Assembly (NCBI GenBank): GCA_018716545.1
Contig: DVJU01000016.1
Coordinates: 1-11,954, forward strand
Source: Scatomorpha pullicola
Lineage (GTDB): Bacteria; Bacillota; Clostridia; Oscillospirales; Oscillospiraceae
DNA: 11,954 nt
Reading direction: 5' to 3'
A program made the position numbers and the translations under genes. The notes under the pieces are model-generated. The model saw only the letters and a list, made by a program, of their open reading frames with translations, was not told where the DNA came from and ran no database searches. The stretch's first letter is position 1. Every line of letters starts with the position of its first letter. Shown here in pieces: positions 1-5,782 of this stretch.

Positions 1-162
1 TTCTCCAGCGAGCTGAACTACTACGGCAACCTCCGTGACCGCAGCGAGCGGGTGAGCCGCTGCACCGGCTGCGGCCGCTGCGCCGGGATAATGCCCGGCG
101 GGGACGTGCCCGCCGCCCTGCGCGAGGCCGAGGCCTGGTTGTCCGAGCACTCTTTCTTCTGA
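1..162 (+). CDS. C-terminal fragment, probable 4Fe-4S aldo/keto reductase tail
   Basis: The first 162 bases are open in frame 1 and end in TGA, giving the last 53 residues of a protein that starts outside the window. The only diagnostic part is a cysteine cluster, RCTGCGRCAGIMPGGDVP, followed by an amphipathic helix. This resembles the C-terminal ferredoxin-like tail of 4Fe-4S aldo/keto reductases (CxxCxxCxxxCP, then a hydrophobic residue and a helix). The expected fourth cysteine, just before the proline, is a methionine here. The identification is tentative because the catalytic barrel is off-window; another short iron-sulfur or zinc-binding protein would look similar. It is convergent with the next gene. 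Confidence 0.45.
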   Translation, partial: FSSELNYYGNLRDRSERVSRCTGCGRCAGIMPGGDVPAALREAEAWLSEHSFF

Positions 163-173
163 TACGCAAATAA

Positions 174-200
174 CCCCCGGGACTAGGACTGTCCCGGGGG
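174..200. other. Perfect 10-bp hairpin after the first gene
   Basis: Arms CCCCCGGGAC (174-183) and GTCCCGGGGG (191-200) enclose a 7-nt loop. No T-run follows on either strand, so it is not a classical intrinsic terminator alone. It sits directly 5' of one and may stabilise the 3' end of the transcript. Confidence 0.6.
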
Positions 201-210
201 CGCTTATACA

Positions 211-243
211 AAATCCCGGCGCCGCAGGGCGCCGGGATTTTTT
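211..243. terminator. Bidirectional intrinsic terminator between convergent genes
   Basis: A perfect 13-bp stem, 211-223 with 228-240, has loop GCAG. It is followed by a T-run on the plus strand (238-243) and by ATTTTGT on the minus strand. It lies between the stop codons of the two convergent genes and probably serves both. Confidence 0.85.
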
Positions 244-245
244 AT

Positions 246-674
246 TCACATTCTTGCGTACTGGAACGCGACGTCGATGACCACGCTCTGAGCCGGCATG
301 ACGAAGCTGTAGACCTCGTCCCTGACGCGGGTGACCTCGACGGTGCCGCCGCTGGAGGTTATGACGCTGACCGCCGCGGTCTCAAAGCCGCTGTCGGACT
401 CGACGGTGAAGGTGACGGTCTTGCCCGCCACGGCGTCCGAGGAGGAGGGGGTCACGCTGCCGCCGTGCTGCGCGGAGGGAACGACGCTGTAGGCGTCCCC
501 GGAGCTCACCTGCGCCATTGCACTGCGGCTGCCCGATATGGCGTCCGGCGTGGTGTCCGCGCCCGATGCCGTCGTCGGGAAGACCAGTATCGCGACGCAC
601 AGCGCAGCTATAAGCACCAGCATCGGCAGAGTCACACGACGCTTATGAGCTTTTGCATGTCTGGCTTTGTACAT
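246..674 (-). CDS. Small exported protein with one InlB-B-type bacterial repeat
   Basis: 142 residues. Two ATG codons are in frame at 683 and 674. AGGAG (684-688) touches the first but lies 9 nt from the second, so 674 is preferred. The N-terminus is basic (KARHAKAHKRR), then a hydrophobic stretch of about 16 residues ends in PTTASGA, which reads as a signal peptide and less likely as a membrane anchor. A Ser/Ala-rich linker follows. Residues about 68-137 form one module with the pattern HGGSVTP, A-x-G-K-x-V-x-F-T-V, G-F, V-x-V-T-x-V and F-x-MP-x-x-x-V-x-x-D-V-x-F. This matches the divergent InlB B-repeat family and one module of the SLH protein at the right end of the window. There is no anchoring motif, so it is probably secreted. 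Exact role unknown. Confidence 0.72.
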   Translation of the reverse strand: MYKARHAKAHKRRVTLPMLVLIAALCVAILVFPTTASGADTTPDAISGSRSAMAQVSSGDAYSVVPSAQHGGSVTPSSSDAVAGKTVTFTVESDSGFETAAVSVITSSGGTVEVTRVRDEVYSFVMPAQSVVIDVAFQYARM

Positions 675-690
675 CGCTTGCATCTCCTAG

Positions 691-713
691 GTTACATAAT
701 ATTTTTACGTAAC
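691..713. promoter_or_regulatory. Imperfect palindrome in the 5' leader of the exported-protein gene
   Basis: GTTACATAA (691-699) and TTACGTAAC (705-713) are inverted with 8 of 9 positions matching across a 5-nt spacer. It lies between the predicted transcription start and the ribosome binding site, where a repressor or an RNA hairpin could act. It contains the same GTTAC word as the repeats upstream of the promoter. Confidence 0.4.
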
Positions 714-716
714 TCC

Positions 717-745
717 ATCATAAAGTCTAAGTGTGTAATATTCAA
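717..745 (-). promoter_or_regulatory. Sigma-A-type promoter for the exported-protein gene
   Basis: Reading the minus strand, TTGAAT (740-745) and TATGAT (717-722) are separated by exactly 17 nt in an AT-rich stretch. The predicted start is near 710, giving a leader of about 35 nt before the ATG at 674. Confidence 0.7.
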
Positions 746-756
746 GCAAAAAAACA

Positions 757-792
757 GATACATTAGGTTACAAACTAGACATAAAAGTTACA
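757..792 (-). promoter_or_regulatory. Phased TGTNNN repeats upstream of the -35 box
   Basis: On the minus strand TGTAAC (787-792), TGTCTA (776-781), TGTAAC (767-772) and TGTATC (757-762) start 11, 9 and 10 nt apart, about one helical turn each, and end 11 bp upstream of the -35 box. Such direct repeats are typical of OmpR-family response-regulator sites; WalR-type sites use TGTAAY words. No regulator gene is in the window, so the assignment is inference. Confidence 0.4.
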
Positions 793-852
793 AAACAAAG
801 AACGGCGTCGAAAAACCACTACATCTTGTGGTCACGTGTCGACGCAAAGCAC

Positions 853-893
853 AAAAAAAGCGCCCCCGGGAACCAAAATGGTTCCGGGGGCGC
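853..893 (-). terminator. Intrinsic terminator of the EIIC gene
   Basis: A stem of 14 pairs (860-874 with 880-893, one bulged G) has a 5-nt loop. On the minus strand it is followed by seven U residues (853-859). It lies 23 nt past the EIIC stop codon. Confidence 0.88.
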
Positions 894-915
894 AGGAATA
901 CTGCAACAACTGTGC

Positions 916-1989
916 TCAGTCGAGTTTCAGGTCGCCTTCTTTTATCCAGCCGAGCTTTCTGCACAGCAGGCCGAGCGCCCAGCATATCACGGCGGGCAGC
1001 ACGAAGCAGACCAGGACGAGTCCCAGGTAGTCGAACCAGGTCGGGTCGAGGGCGACCGCGCCGTTGGCCACAGCATCCGCGCTGGGCTCCAGCCAGCCCG
1101 TCCAGACGCCGATGGGGCCGCACAGGCCGCAGGTGCCCATTCCGGAGTTTATCGCCGCGCCGTTCATCTCAAGCTTGAACACGCAGGTGGCGATGGGGCC
1201 GGTTATCATGCTGGTGACGATGGCGGGTATCCATATCTTAGGGTTGCGGACTATATTGCCCATCTGGAGCATACTGGTGCCCAGTCCCTGGCTCACCAGG
1301 CCGCCCCAGCGGTTCTCGCGGAAGCTCATGACCGCGAAGCCGACCATGTTGGCGCAGCAGCCGGCCACGGCAGCGCCTCCGGCTAGACCCGTGAGCTGCA
1401 GCGCCGCGCAGATCGCCGCGCTGGATATGGGCAGCGTCAGCGCTATGCCCACTATGGCCGAGACGACTATGCCCATCAGGAAGGGCTGCAGCTCCGTCGC
1501 CATGCGTATGAGGCTGCCCACGGCGTTCGCCGCGGCGCCTATCGGCGGCGCTATAGCCGCCGCGAGCGCCACGCCCACAAAGATGGTCACGAGCGGCGTG
1601 ACGAGTATGTCTATCGGCGTCTCCTTGCTGACGGCCTTGCCCAGCTCTGCGGCGATGATGGCCACCACCAGCACGGCCAGCGGACCGCCCGCGCCGCCCA
1701 GCGAGTTGGACGCCCAGCCCACAGTCGCCAGGGAGAACAGCACCAGCGGCGGACACTTGAGCGCCCAGCCTATGGCCACGGCCATCGCAGGTCCGCTCAT
1801 CGCGTTGGCATATCCGCCGACGGTAGTGAATATCTCCCACCCCGTCTGCGAGCCTATCGTGTTGAGTATCGTGCCTATCAGCAGCGAGCAGAAAAGGCCC
1901 TGCGCCATCGCGCCCAGCGCGTCGATGCCGTAGCGCTTGAGCGAAATTTCAATGTCTTTGCGTTTGAGGAACGCCCCCACCTTGGACAT
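916..1989 (-). CDS. PfoR-like PTS transporter subunit IIC (PTS_EIIC_2 family)
   Basis: 357 residues and very hydrophobic, with roughly ten membrane segments. Recognisable PfoR/PTS_EIIC_2 signatures are the N-terminal KDIEISLKRYGIDALGAMAQGLF, NAMSGPAMAVAIGWAL near residue 65, the central KETPIDILVTPLVTI, and GTSMLQMGNIVRNPKIWIPAI followed by a GPIAT segment and a GMGTCGLCGPIG loop. Members are called PTS EIIC or, from Clostridium perfringens, the PfoR regulator; the substrate is unknown. No EIIA or EIIB domain is fused or adjacent, so a phosphotransferase role would need partners elsewhere. The start is ambiguous: ATG at 1989 has GGTGG 5 nt upstream, while an in-frame GTG at 1998 is weaker. 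It is monocistronic, with its own promoter and terminator. Confidence 0.85.
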   Translation of the reverse strand: MSKVGAFLKRKDIEISLKRYGIDALGAMAQGLFCSLLIGTILNTIGSQTGWEIFTTVGGYANAMSGPAMAVAIGWALKCPPLVLFSLATVGWASNSLGGAGGPLAVLVVAIIAAELGKAVSKETPIDILVTPLVTIFVGVALAAAIAPPIGAAANAVGSLIRMATELQPFLMGIVVSAIVGIALTLPISSAAICAALQLTGLAGGAAVAGCCANMVGFAVMSFRENRWGGLVSQGLGTSMLQMGNIVRNPKIWIPAIVTSMITGPIATCVFKLEMNGAAINSGMGTCGLCGPIGVWTGWLEPSADAVANGAVALDPTWFDYLGLVLVCFVLPAVICWALGLLCRKLGWIKEGDLKLD

Positions 1990-2018
1990 AAAAACCACCG
2001 TCCCGGTTTACTGACTTT

Positions 2019-2038
2019 ACAGGTGTCATGACACCTGT
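2019..2038. promoter_or_regulatory. Perfect 20-bp palindrome, probable operator of the EIIC gene
   Basis: ACAGGTGTCATGACACCTGT is a perfect palindrome with no central spacer. It begins at the predicted transcription start and lies 30 nt upstream of the ATG at 1989. Position and symmetry suit a dimeric repressor such as a GntR-family protein, but that family assignment is a guess. The RNA would also fold into a short hairpin. Confidence 0.65.
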
Positions 2039-2045
2039 CCTGCAC

Positions 2046-2074
2046 AGTCTACTACCGGGGCGGCGGCTTGTCAA
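2046..2074 (-). promoter_or_regulatory. Sigma-A-type promoter for the EIIC gene
   Basis: On the minus strand a perfect TTGACA (2069-2074) is 17 nt from TAGACT (2046-2051). The start is predicted near 2039, directly at the palindrome. The -35 box lies only about 35 nt beyond the MATE stop codon, and no terminator separates the genes, so some read-through is possible. Confidence 0.7.
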
Positions 2075-2108
2075 TGGTAGATAGGTTTTTAACGAACTGC
2101 TCTCTGCC

Positions 2109-3497
2109 TCAGCCCTCCGCAGGCTCGGGGACGTCCTCGTCCGGGCGGTTGAGGGACGCGCGCTCGCGCCTGAGGATGACGAAGGCCATTACTCCGGCCA
2201 GCAGGCTGGTTCCGGGGAAGTTCAGCCAGATGCCGGTCAGGCCGAGCGGCCAGAGCGCGGCGACGAGGAGCATGGGGAACACGAGCACGGTCGACACGGA
2301 GATGAGCGAGGCGCTCAGCGGCTTTTCCACGGCCAGCATATAGCTCTGCGTGGCGAAGGAGAACCAGCGGGTGATGTACGTGAACGAGAACACGCGCAGC
2401 GCGCCGACGCTCATCTCCATGACCTCGGGCGTGGGATTCGCGACAAACAGGCGCGTGATCAGCTCCGGTATCAGCGCCACGAGCGCGGCGGAGGCCAGGG
2501 AGACTATGCCGCTGGCCGTGAAGCAGCAGCGCTCGATGGCGCGCACGCGCGAGAACTGCCGCGCGCCCCAGTTGTAGCCCACGGCGGGCTGCAGCGAGTC
2601 GCACATGCCGTAGAGCAGCGGCTGGATAAAGCCGTCGGCGAACATGAGTATGCCGTAGACGCTCACCGCCGTCTCGCCGCCCAGGCGCACGAGTATGGCG
2701 TTCATGACTATGCTGGTGATGCGCCCGGCGATGTTGTTCAGGAAGTTCGGGCTGCCGCAGGACACGATCTGCTTGATCATGGCCGGCGAGAAGCGCGGGC
2801 GTGTAAAGCGCAGCAGCGCCTTCCTGCGCAGGAACGGCACAAAGGCTATCAGCACGCAGACCAGCATACCCGTGCACGTGGCCAGCGCCGCGCCCCAGAT
2901 GCCGAAGTCCAGCACGCCGAGGAAGATGAACTCCAGCACCGCGCTCAGCGCGCTCATGAGTATGTTCAGCCACATGCTGCCGCGGATGTAGCCGCAGATG
3001 CGCAGGTAGTTGTCCACGGCAAATATTATGGTCGTCAGCGGCGAGCAGAGGGCGTACACGCGCAGATACTGCGCGGCAAAGAGCGCGAACTCGCCCTCCG
3101 CGCCCATCAGCGACATCAGCGCCGGAGCCAGTGCGTACAGCAGCGCGCCTACCGCCGTGCCGGCGACGATTATCATTATCACGGCGCAGGTGAAGATGTT
3201 GTCCGCCTCGCGCTTCAGCCCCCGGCCGAGGTTGACGGATATGGGCACCGACGAGCCGACGCCGATGAGGTCGGCCAGGGCAAAGTTGATTATCACGAAC
3301 GGCATCGCCAGGTTGAGCGCGGCAAAGGCCGTGTCGCCCAGGTACTGGCCTACAAAGACTCCGTCGAGCATCTGATACAGCGCCGAGGCGAGCATGCTCA
3401 CCGCGCCGGGCAGCGACGCCAGGAAGAACAGTTTTACCGGCGGCGTCCTTGCAAATAGCCTGGTTGAATTGCTGTCCATAACACCATCACTTTCCAA
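2109..3497 (-). CDS. MATE family multidrug/metabolite efflux transporter
   Basis: 462 residues, the usual length for MATE proteins, which have twelve membrane helices and use an H+ or Na+ gradient to export organic cations or metabolites. The N-terminal half has the family pattern: PVKLFFLASLPGAVSMLASA leading into LYQMLDGVFVGQYLGDTAFAALNLAMP, and later NYLRICGYIRGSMWLNI with a loop ending FGIWGAALAT. The second half repeats the fold, including FLNNIAGRITSIVMNAILVRLGG and QPAVGYNWGARQFSRV. The C-terminus is a short charged tail. A TTG at 3497 has GGAG 5 nt upstream; an in-frame ATG at 3479 has a weaker GGAAAG and is a real alternative. Expression is probably controlled by the terminator in its leader. 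The substrate cannot be told from sequence. Confidence 0.92.
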   Translation of the reverse strand: MESDGVMDSNSTRLFARTPPVKLFFLASLPGAVSMLASALYQMLDGVFVGQYLGDTAFAALNLAMPFVIINFALADLIGVGSSVPISVNLGRGLKREADNIFTCAVIMIIVAGTAVGALLYALAPALMSLMGAEGEFALFAAQYLRVYALCSPLTTIIFAVDNYLRICGYIRGSMWLNILMSALSAVLEFIFLGVLDFGIWGAALATCTGMLVCVLIAFVPFLRRKALLRFTRPRFSPAMIKQIVSCGSPNFLNNIAGRITSIVMNAILVRLGGETAVSVYGILMFADGFIQPLLYGMCDSLQPAVGYNWGARQFSRVRAIERCCFTASGIVSLASAALVALIPELITRLFVANPTPEVMEMSVGALRVFSFTYITRWFSFATQSYMLAVEKPLSASLISVSTVLVFPMLLVAALWPLGLTGIWLNFPGTSLLAGVMAFVILRRERASLNRPDEDVPEPAEG

Positions 3498-3514
3498 TTC
3501 TTCTCCGCGAGGGT

Positions 3515-3554
3515 AAAAAAATATGCGTCCGGCTATATATCATAACCGGGCGCA
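3515..3554 (-). terminator. Intrinsic terminator inside the MATE leader (attenuator)
   Basis: Minus-strand RNA from 3554 pairs UGCG-C-CCGGUUAUG with the complementary arm ending at 3524, about 14 pairs including two G-U pairs and one C/A mismatch, with a 3-nt loop. U-A-UUUUUUU follows (3515-3523). It lies between the promoter and the gene, 17 nt before the TTG start, so it can only act as a conditional stop. Confidence 0.8.
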
Positions 3555-3639
3555 CCCGTCACCTTTTCCGGCCGTGTGTATTGCGATACACAGCCCTCCG
3601 GTGAACTATATCAAGCTTTTGCCCGCCATTGGCGCAGGC
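3515..3639 (-). ncRNA. Structured 5' leader of the MATE gene, candidate riboswitch or attenuator
   Basis: About 125 nt of leader precede the gene. In RNA order it holds a 5' hairpin (CGCC-AAU-GGCG within GCC/GGC); an outer helix UCACC/GGUGA (3559-3604 overall) enclosing a perfect 7-bp hairpin, UGUGUAU-CGCA-AUACACA; then CGGG-UGCG-CCCG, which would use the 5' arm of the terminator and so exclude it; and last the terminator itself. Alternative pairings at a terminator are the hallmark of a transcriptional riboswitch or attenuator. I recognise no known riboswitch consensus, so the ligand is unknown. Confidence 0.55.
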
Positions 3640-3645
3640 ATGAGC

Positions 3646-3674
3646 ATTATAGCCTATCAGTCCCGCCGTGTCAA
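3646..3674 (-). promoter_or_regulatory. Full-consensus sigma-A promoter for the MATE gene
   Basis: On the minus strand TTGACA (3669-3674) and TATAAT (3646-3651) are both perfect and separated by exactly 17 nt. The start is predicted near 3639. Such a strong promoter ahead of a terminator fits control after initiation. Confidence 0.85.
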
Positions 3675-3686
3675 GCGGCGCGCAAA

Positions 3687-3738
3687 GGCAGCCGGCGTGA
3701 GCCGGCTGCCCTCCCTTTTCCGGCCGCCGCGGCGGCCG
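3687..3738. terminator. Two GC hairpins after the CPxCG-protein gene, weak terminator
   Basis: Directly after the stop codon there is a perfect 18-bp palindrome (3721-3738), then a 10-bp stem GGCAGCCGGC (3687-3696) with GCCGGCTGCC (3701-3710), loop GTGA. Only UUUG follows on the minus strand, so it is a poor classical terminator. It is nevertheless the only candidate 3' end of the dehydratase operon before the MATE promoter. Confidence 0.5.
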
Positions 3739-3999
3739 TCAGAATTTCACGAAGCCCGTCTTGGAGTTTGCGGGATAGCCCAGCGTCCAGACCCGGGTGG
3801 CTCCGCACTTGGGGCACGGAGTGTCTCCCAGCTCGTCTATATACGCCTCGGCGCGCATGACGTACATGTTGGTCTTGGCCATGTGGCCGCAGCGCGGGCA
3901 ATAGACCAGGTAATTTGCAAAACTGTCGTATTCTCCGCGCCGCCTCGCCTCGCGCTCTGCATGGCTCAGCGCGCGCGGAACGATATTAGCATTGACCAT
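3739..3999 (-). CDS. Small CPxCG zinc-ribbon or rubredoxin-like protein
   Basis: 86 residues, not assigned to a named family. AGGAGG (4005-4010) lies 5 nt before the ATG at 3999. The N-terminal 28 residues are polar and probably helical. Two knuckles follow: C34-P-R-C37-G and C62-P-K-C65-G, 24 residues apart, with a strand-rich end (TRVWTLGYPANSKTGFVKF). Four cysteines in CPxCG knuckles bind one zinc in zinc ribbons or one iron in rubredoxin-like proteins; sequence cannot decide between them. There is no signal peptide, so it is cytoplasmic. It is the last gene of the dehydratase operon, starting 9 nt after the preceding stop. It could be an electron carrier, a structural partner or an acyl-CoA-binding zinc ribbon; all of these are inference. 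Confidence 0.75.
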   Translation of the reverse strand: MVNANIVPRALSHAEREARRRGEYDSFANYLVYCPRCGHMAKTNMYVMRAEAYIDELGDTPCPKCGATRVWTLGYPANSKTGFVKF

Positions 4000-4008
4000 A
4001 GCCGCCTC

Positions 4009-4167
4009 CTAAATCTCGTGCTCTATCTTGCGCGCATCGTAGTGCTTGTTGAGCAGCGGTATGACGGCGCGGTACATGAGCTTCATGTCCAGGTTGTAGT
4101 AGTACACGGCAAAGAGTCCGCCGGTCAGGCCGAGCAGGCCGGCAAACAGCTTCCAGAACACCTTCAT
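4009..4167 (-). CDS. 52-residue single-pass membrane protein in the dehydratase operon
   Basis: 52 residues. A longer in-frame reading to 4221 runs into the preceding gene, but AAGGAGGT ending 4-5 nt before the ATG at 4167 fixes the start. Residues about 4-24 (FWKLFAGLLGLTGGLFAVYYY) form one membrane segment. A basic, amphipathic tail of about 28 residues follows (NLDMKLMYRAVIPLLNKHYDARKIEHEI), probably cytoplasmic. It starts 10 nt after the stop of the 534-aa subunit, and its TAG stop overlaps the ribosome binding site of the next gene, so it is translated within the same operon. I recognise no family. A role in tethering the enzyme to the membrane is possible but unproven. Confidence 0.7.
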   Translation of the reverse strand: MKVFWKLFAGLLGLTGGLFAVYYYNLDMKLMYRAVIPLLNKHYDARKIEHEI

Positions 4168-4177
4168 TTTTACCTCC

Positions 4178-5782
4178 TTACCAGCCTGCGTCGTCGTCGA
4201 AGACCTCAAGCGTGGGGTCAAGCGGCTCCTCGCCCAGGACGGTGCGCATGTAGTCGTTTATCGCCTTGCGGGCTTCCGCCGGCGGCACCGTGCGGTAGTC
4301 CATGAGCGCGTGGGGCAGCCAGCAGATGTGGAACTCGTCGCTGTGGCGGCGGAACTCCTCCTCTATCAGCCCCTGGCAGCCCGCCATGCCCTTGCAGCCG
4401 ATGTCGTCGTACATGACTATCATGTCGCAGTTGAACTTGCGCGCGGTCTCGAACACCTGGAGGATGTGCCGGTTGCCGCCCACGGTGTGGGTGCGCATGG
4501 GCGTGCGGCAGTACCAGTCGGCCACGTCGCTCATCATGGTGTCGCGGTCGGAGGTGTCGACCAGGTTGTGGCCGGTGAGCGAGTCCATGTTTATGACCGG
4601 CACTATGCCCCAGCAGTTGTACAGCCATGCGGCCACCTGACAGTTATAGGTGGAGCCGCAGCTCCACATGACCGCGCGGTGGCGGCCATACGGGACGGTG
4701 TTCACGCCGTGCTTCACGCCCTTGTAGAAAAGCTTGAGTATTTTCGCGCTCTCCCGGTCGAAGTACTTGTTGGCGCTCTGCTGGTAGAAGTAAATGCGGA
4801 AGAAGCCCTGGCACACGCCGTTCATGCCTATCGTGTTCGTGGTTGCGTAGATGTCCCAGCGCTCCAGCTCCTCGCGCGTCACCTGGTTCACGCGCTCCAG
4901 CCCCTGGGCAAAGGCGTCCCAGTTGAACTTCTCGCCCAGCTGCTTTTCCAGGAAGCCGATGGCCGAGTACACCTCGTGCACGGCCAGCTCCTTGGTCGTG
5001 GGGTCGTCGTACATCAGCGGCGTGACGAAGGCGTGGACGGCCTTGCGCCCGTTGCCCGACAGCTCGCGGTACATGACGGCGTTGTCCATCATGTTGGCGT
5101 CGCAGGGGTTGTTGGTGCACAGCCAGCAGTTGCCGATGTCGGGGTACTCGTGCTCGACCGCCACGCCGACCTCGGTCAGCGGCAGGGTGCACATGTCCTG
5201 CGGTATGCCCACGCTCACGCTCTGGTCGATGTAATACGCGCCCATCTGCTTTATCATCAGCGGCAGCATGAACGCGCACTGCTGGTTTATGTTCACGCTG
5301 TAATAGCCGGGGAAGCCCATCATTATGTGCCTCGGCAGCGTGTAGTCGAAGGCTATCGTCTTCTCCGTCCACTTGGTCTCGCCCAGCTTGCGGTCGGCGC
5401 GGAGCATGGTCCAGAGTATGTCTACCGAGTCGGAGATCATGGCGTTGAGGGCGTGCCTGTCGCAGCGCAGCATCAACCCGCGGTCGCCGGCTATCCACTT
5501 GTCCACCATGTGCGGCGCGACAAGGTAGGAGCTGAGCCAGCGGTAGCGCCAGAACGCACGCGCGATGCGCACGGGGTTCTTGGCCACGAAGGCGCCCATC
5601 TTGACCCAGGTCAGCAGCCACCAGCCGAAGTCATAGGCCGTGTCCGCCACGCCGCGCCACTCGCGCCTGTCGTAGATATTCGTGCCCTCTATGTACCGGT
5701 CGCCTATGTACTTGCACTTCCCGTCGCCCTTCAGAAAGCTCCTGAGCGTCGGGTACCTCTCCTTGAAGGGGCGCTTTTTCAT
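4178..5782 (-). CDS. 2-hydroxyacyl-CoA dehydratase / benzoyl-CoA reductase family, large subunit
   Basis: 534 residues. The ATG at 5782 overlaps the upstream stop as ATGA, with AGGAGGTG 8 nt before it. The HGD-D-like part starts near residue 140: AFDYTLPRHIMMGFPGYYSVNINQQC (143-169), GIPQDMCTLPLTEVG (192-206), NCWLCTNNPCDANMMDNAVMYREL (218-241), then PTTKELAVHEVYSAIGFLEKQLGE and a helical segment ending near W309. The second lobe has WSCGSTYNC (373-381), THTVGGNRH and DDIGCKGMAGCQGL (459-472). Family enzymes bind a 4Fe-4S cluster in each subunit and remove water from 2-hydroxyacyl-CoA, or reduce aromatic acyl-CoA, by radical chemistry started by an ATP-dependent activator. C198, C375 and C463/C469 are candidate ligands. 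It is longer than usual, with an extra N-terminal region of about 135 residues. The substrate is unknown. Confidence 0.8.
   Translation of the reverse strand: MKKRPFKERYPTLRSFLKGDGKCKYIGDRYIEGTNIYDRREWRGVADTAYDFGWWLLTWVKMGAFVAKNPVRIARAFWRYRWLSSYLVAPHMVDKWIAGDRGLMLRCDRHALNAMISDSVDILWTMLRADRKLGETKWTEKTIAFDYTLPRHIMMGFPGYYSVNINQQCAFMLPLMIKQMGAYYIDQSVSVGIPQDMCTLPLTEVGVAVEHEYPDIGNCWLCTNNPCDANMMDNAVMYRELSGNGRKAVHAFVTPLMYDDPTTKELAVHEVYSAIGFLEKQLGEKFNWDAFAQGLERVNQVTREELERWDIYATTNTIGMNGVCQGFFRIYFYQQSANKYFDRESAKILKLFYKGVKHGVNTVPYGRHRAVMWSCGSTYNCQVAAWLYNCWGIVPVINMDSLTGHNLVDTSDRDTMMSDVADWYCRTPMRTHTVGGNRHILQVFETARKFNCDMIVMYDDIGCKGMAGCQGLIEEEFRRHSDEFHICWLPHALMDYRTVPPAEARKAINDYMRTVLGEEPLDPTLEVFDDDAGW

Noticed and set aside
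174..240. Tandem hairpins considered as a two-repeat CRISPR or attachment site
   Set aside because: The two hairpins differ in sequence and sit where convergent genes end; the second is a standard bidirectional terminator.
3739..3999. Naming the 86-aa protein a rubredoxin
   Set aside because: The CPxCG knuckles fit, but the spacing of 24 residues and the absence of other rubredoxin residues leave a zinc ribbon equally likely.
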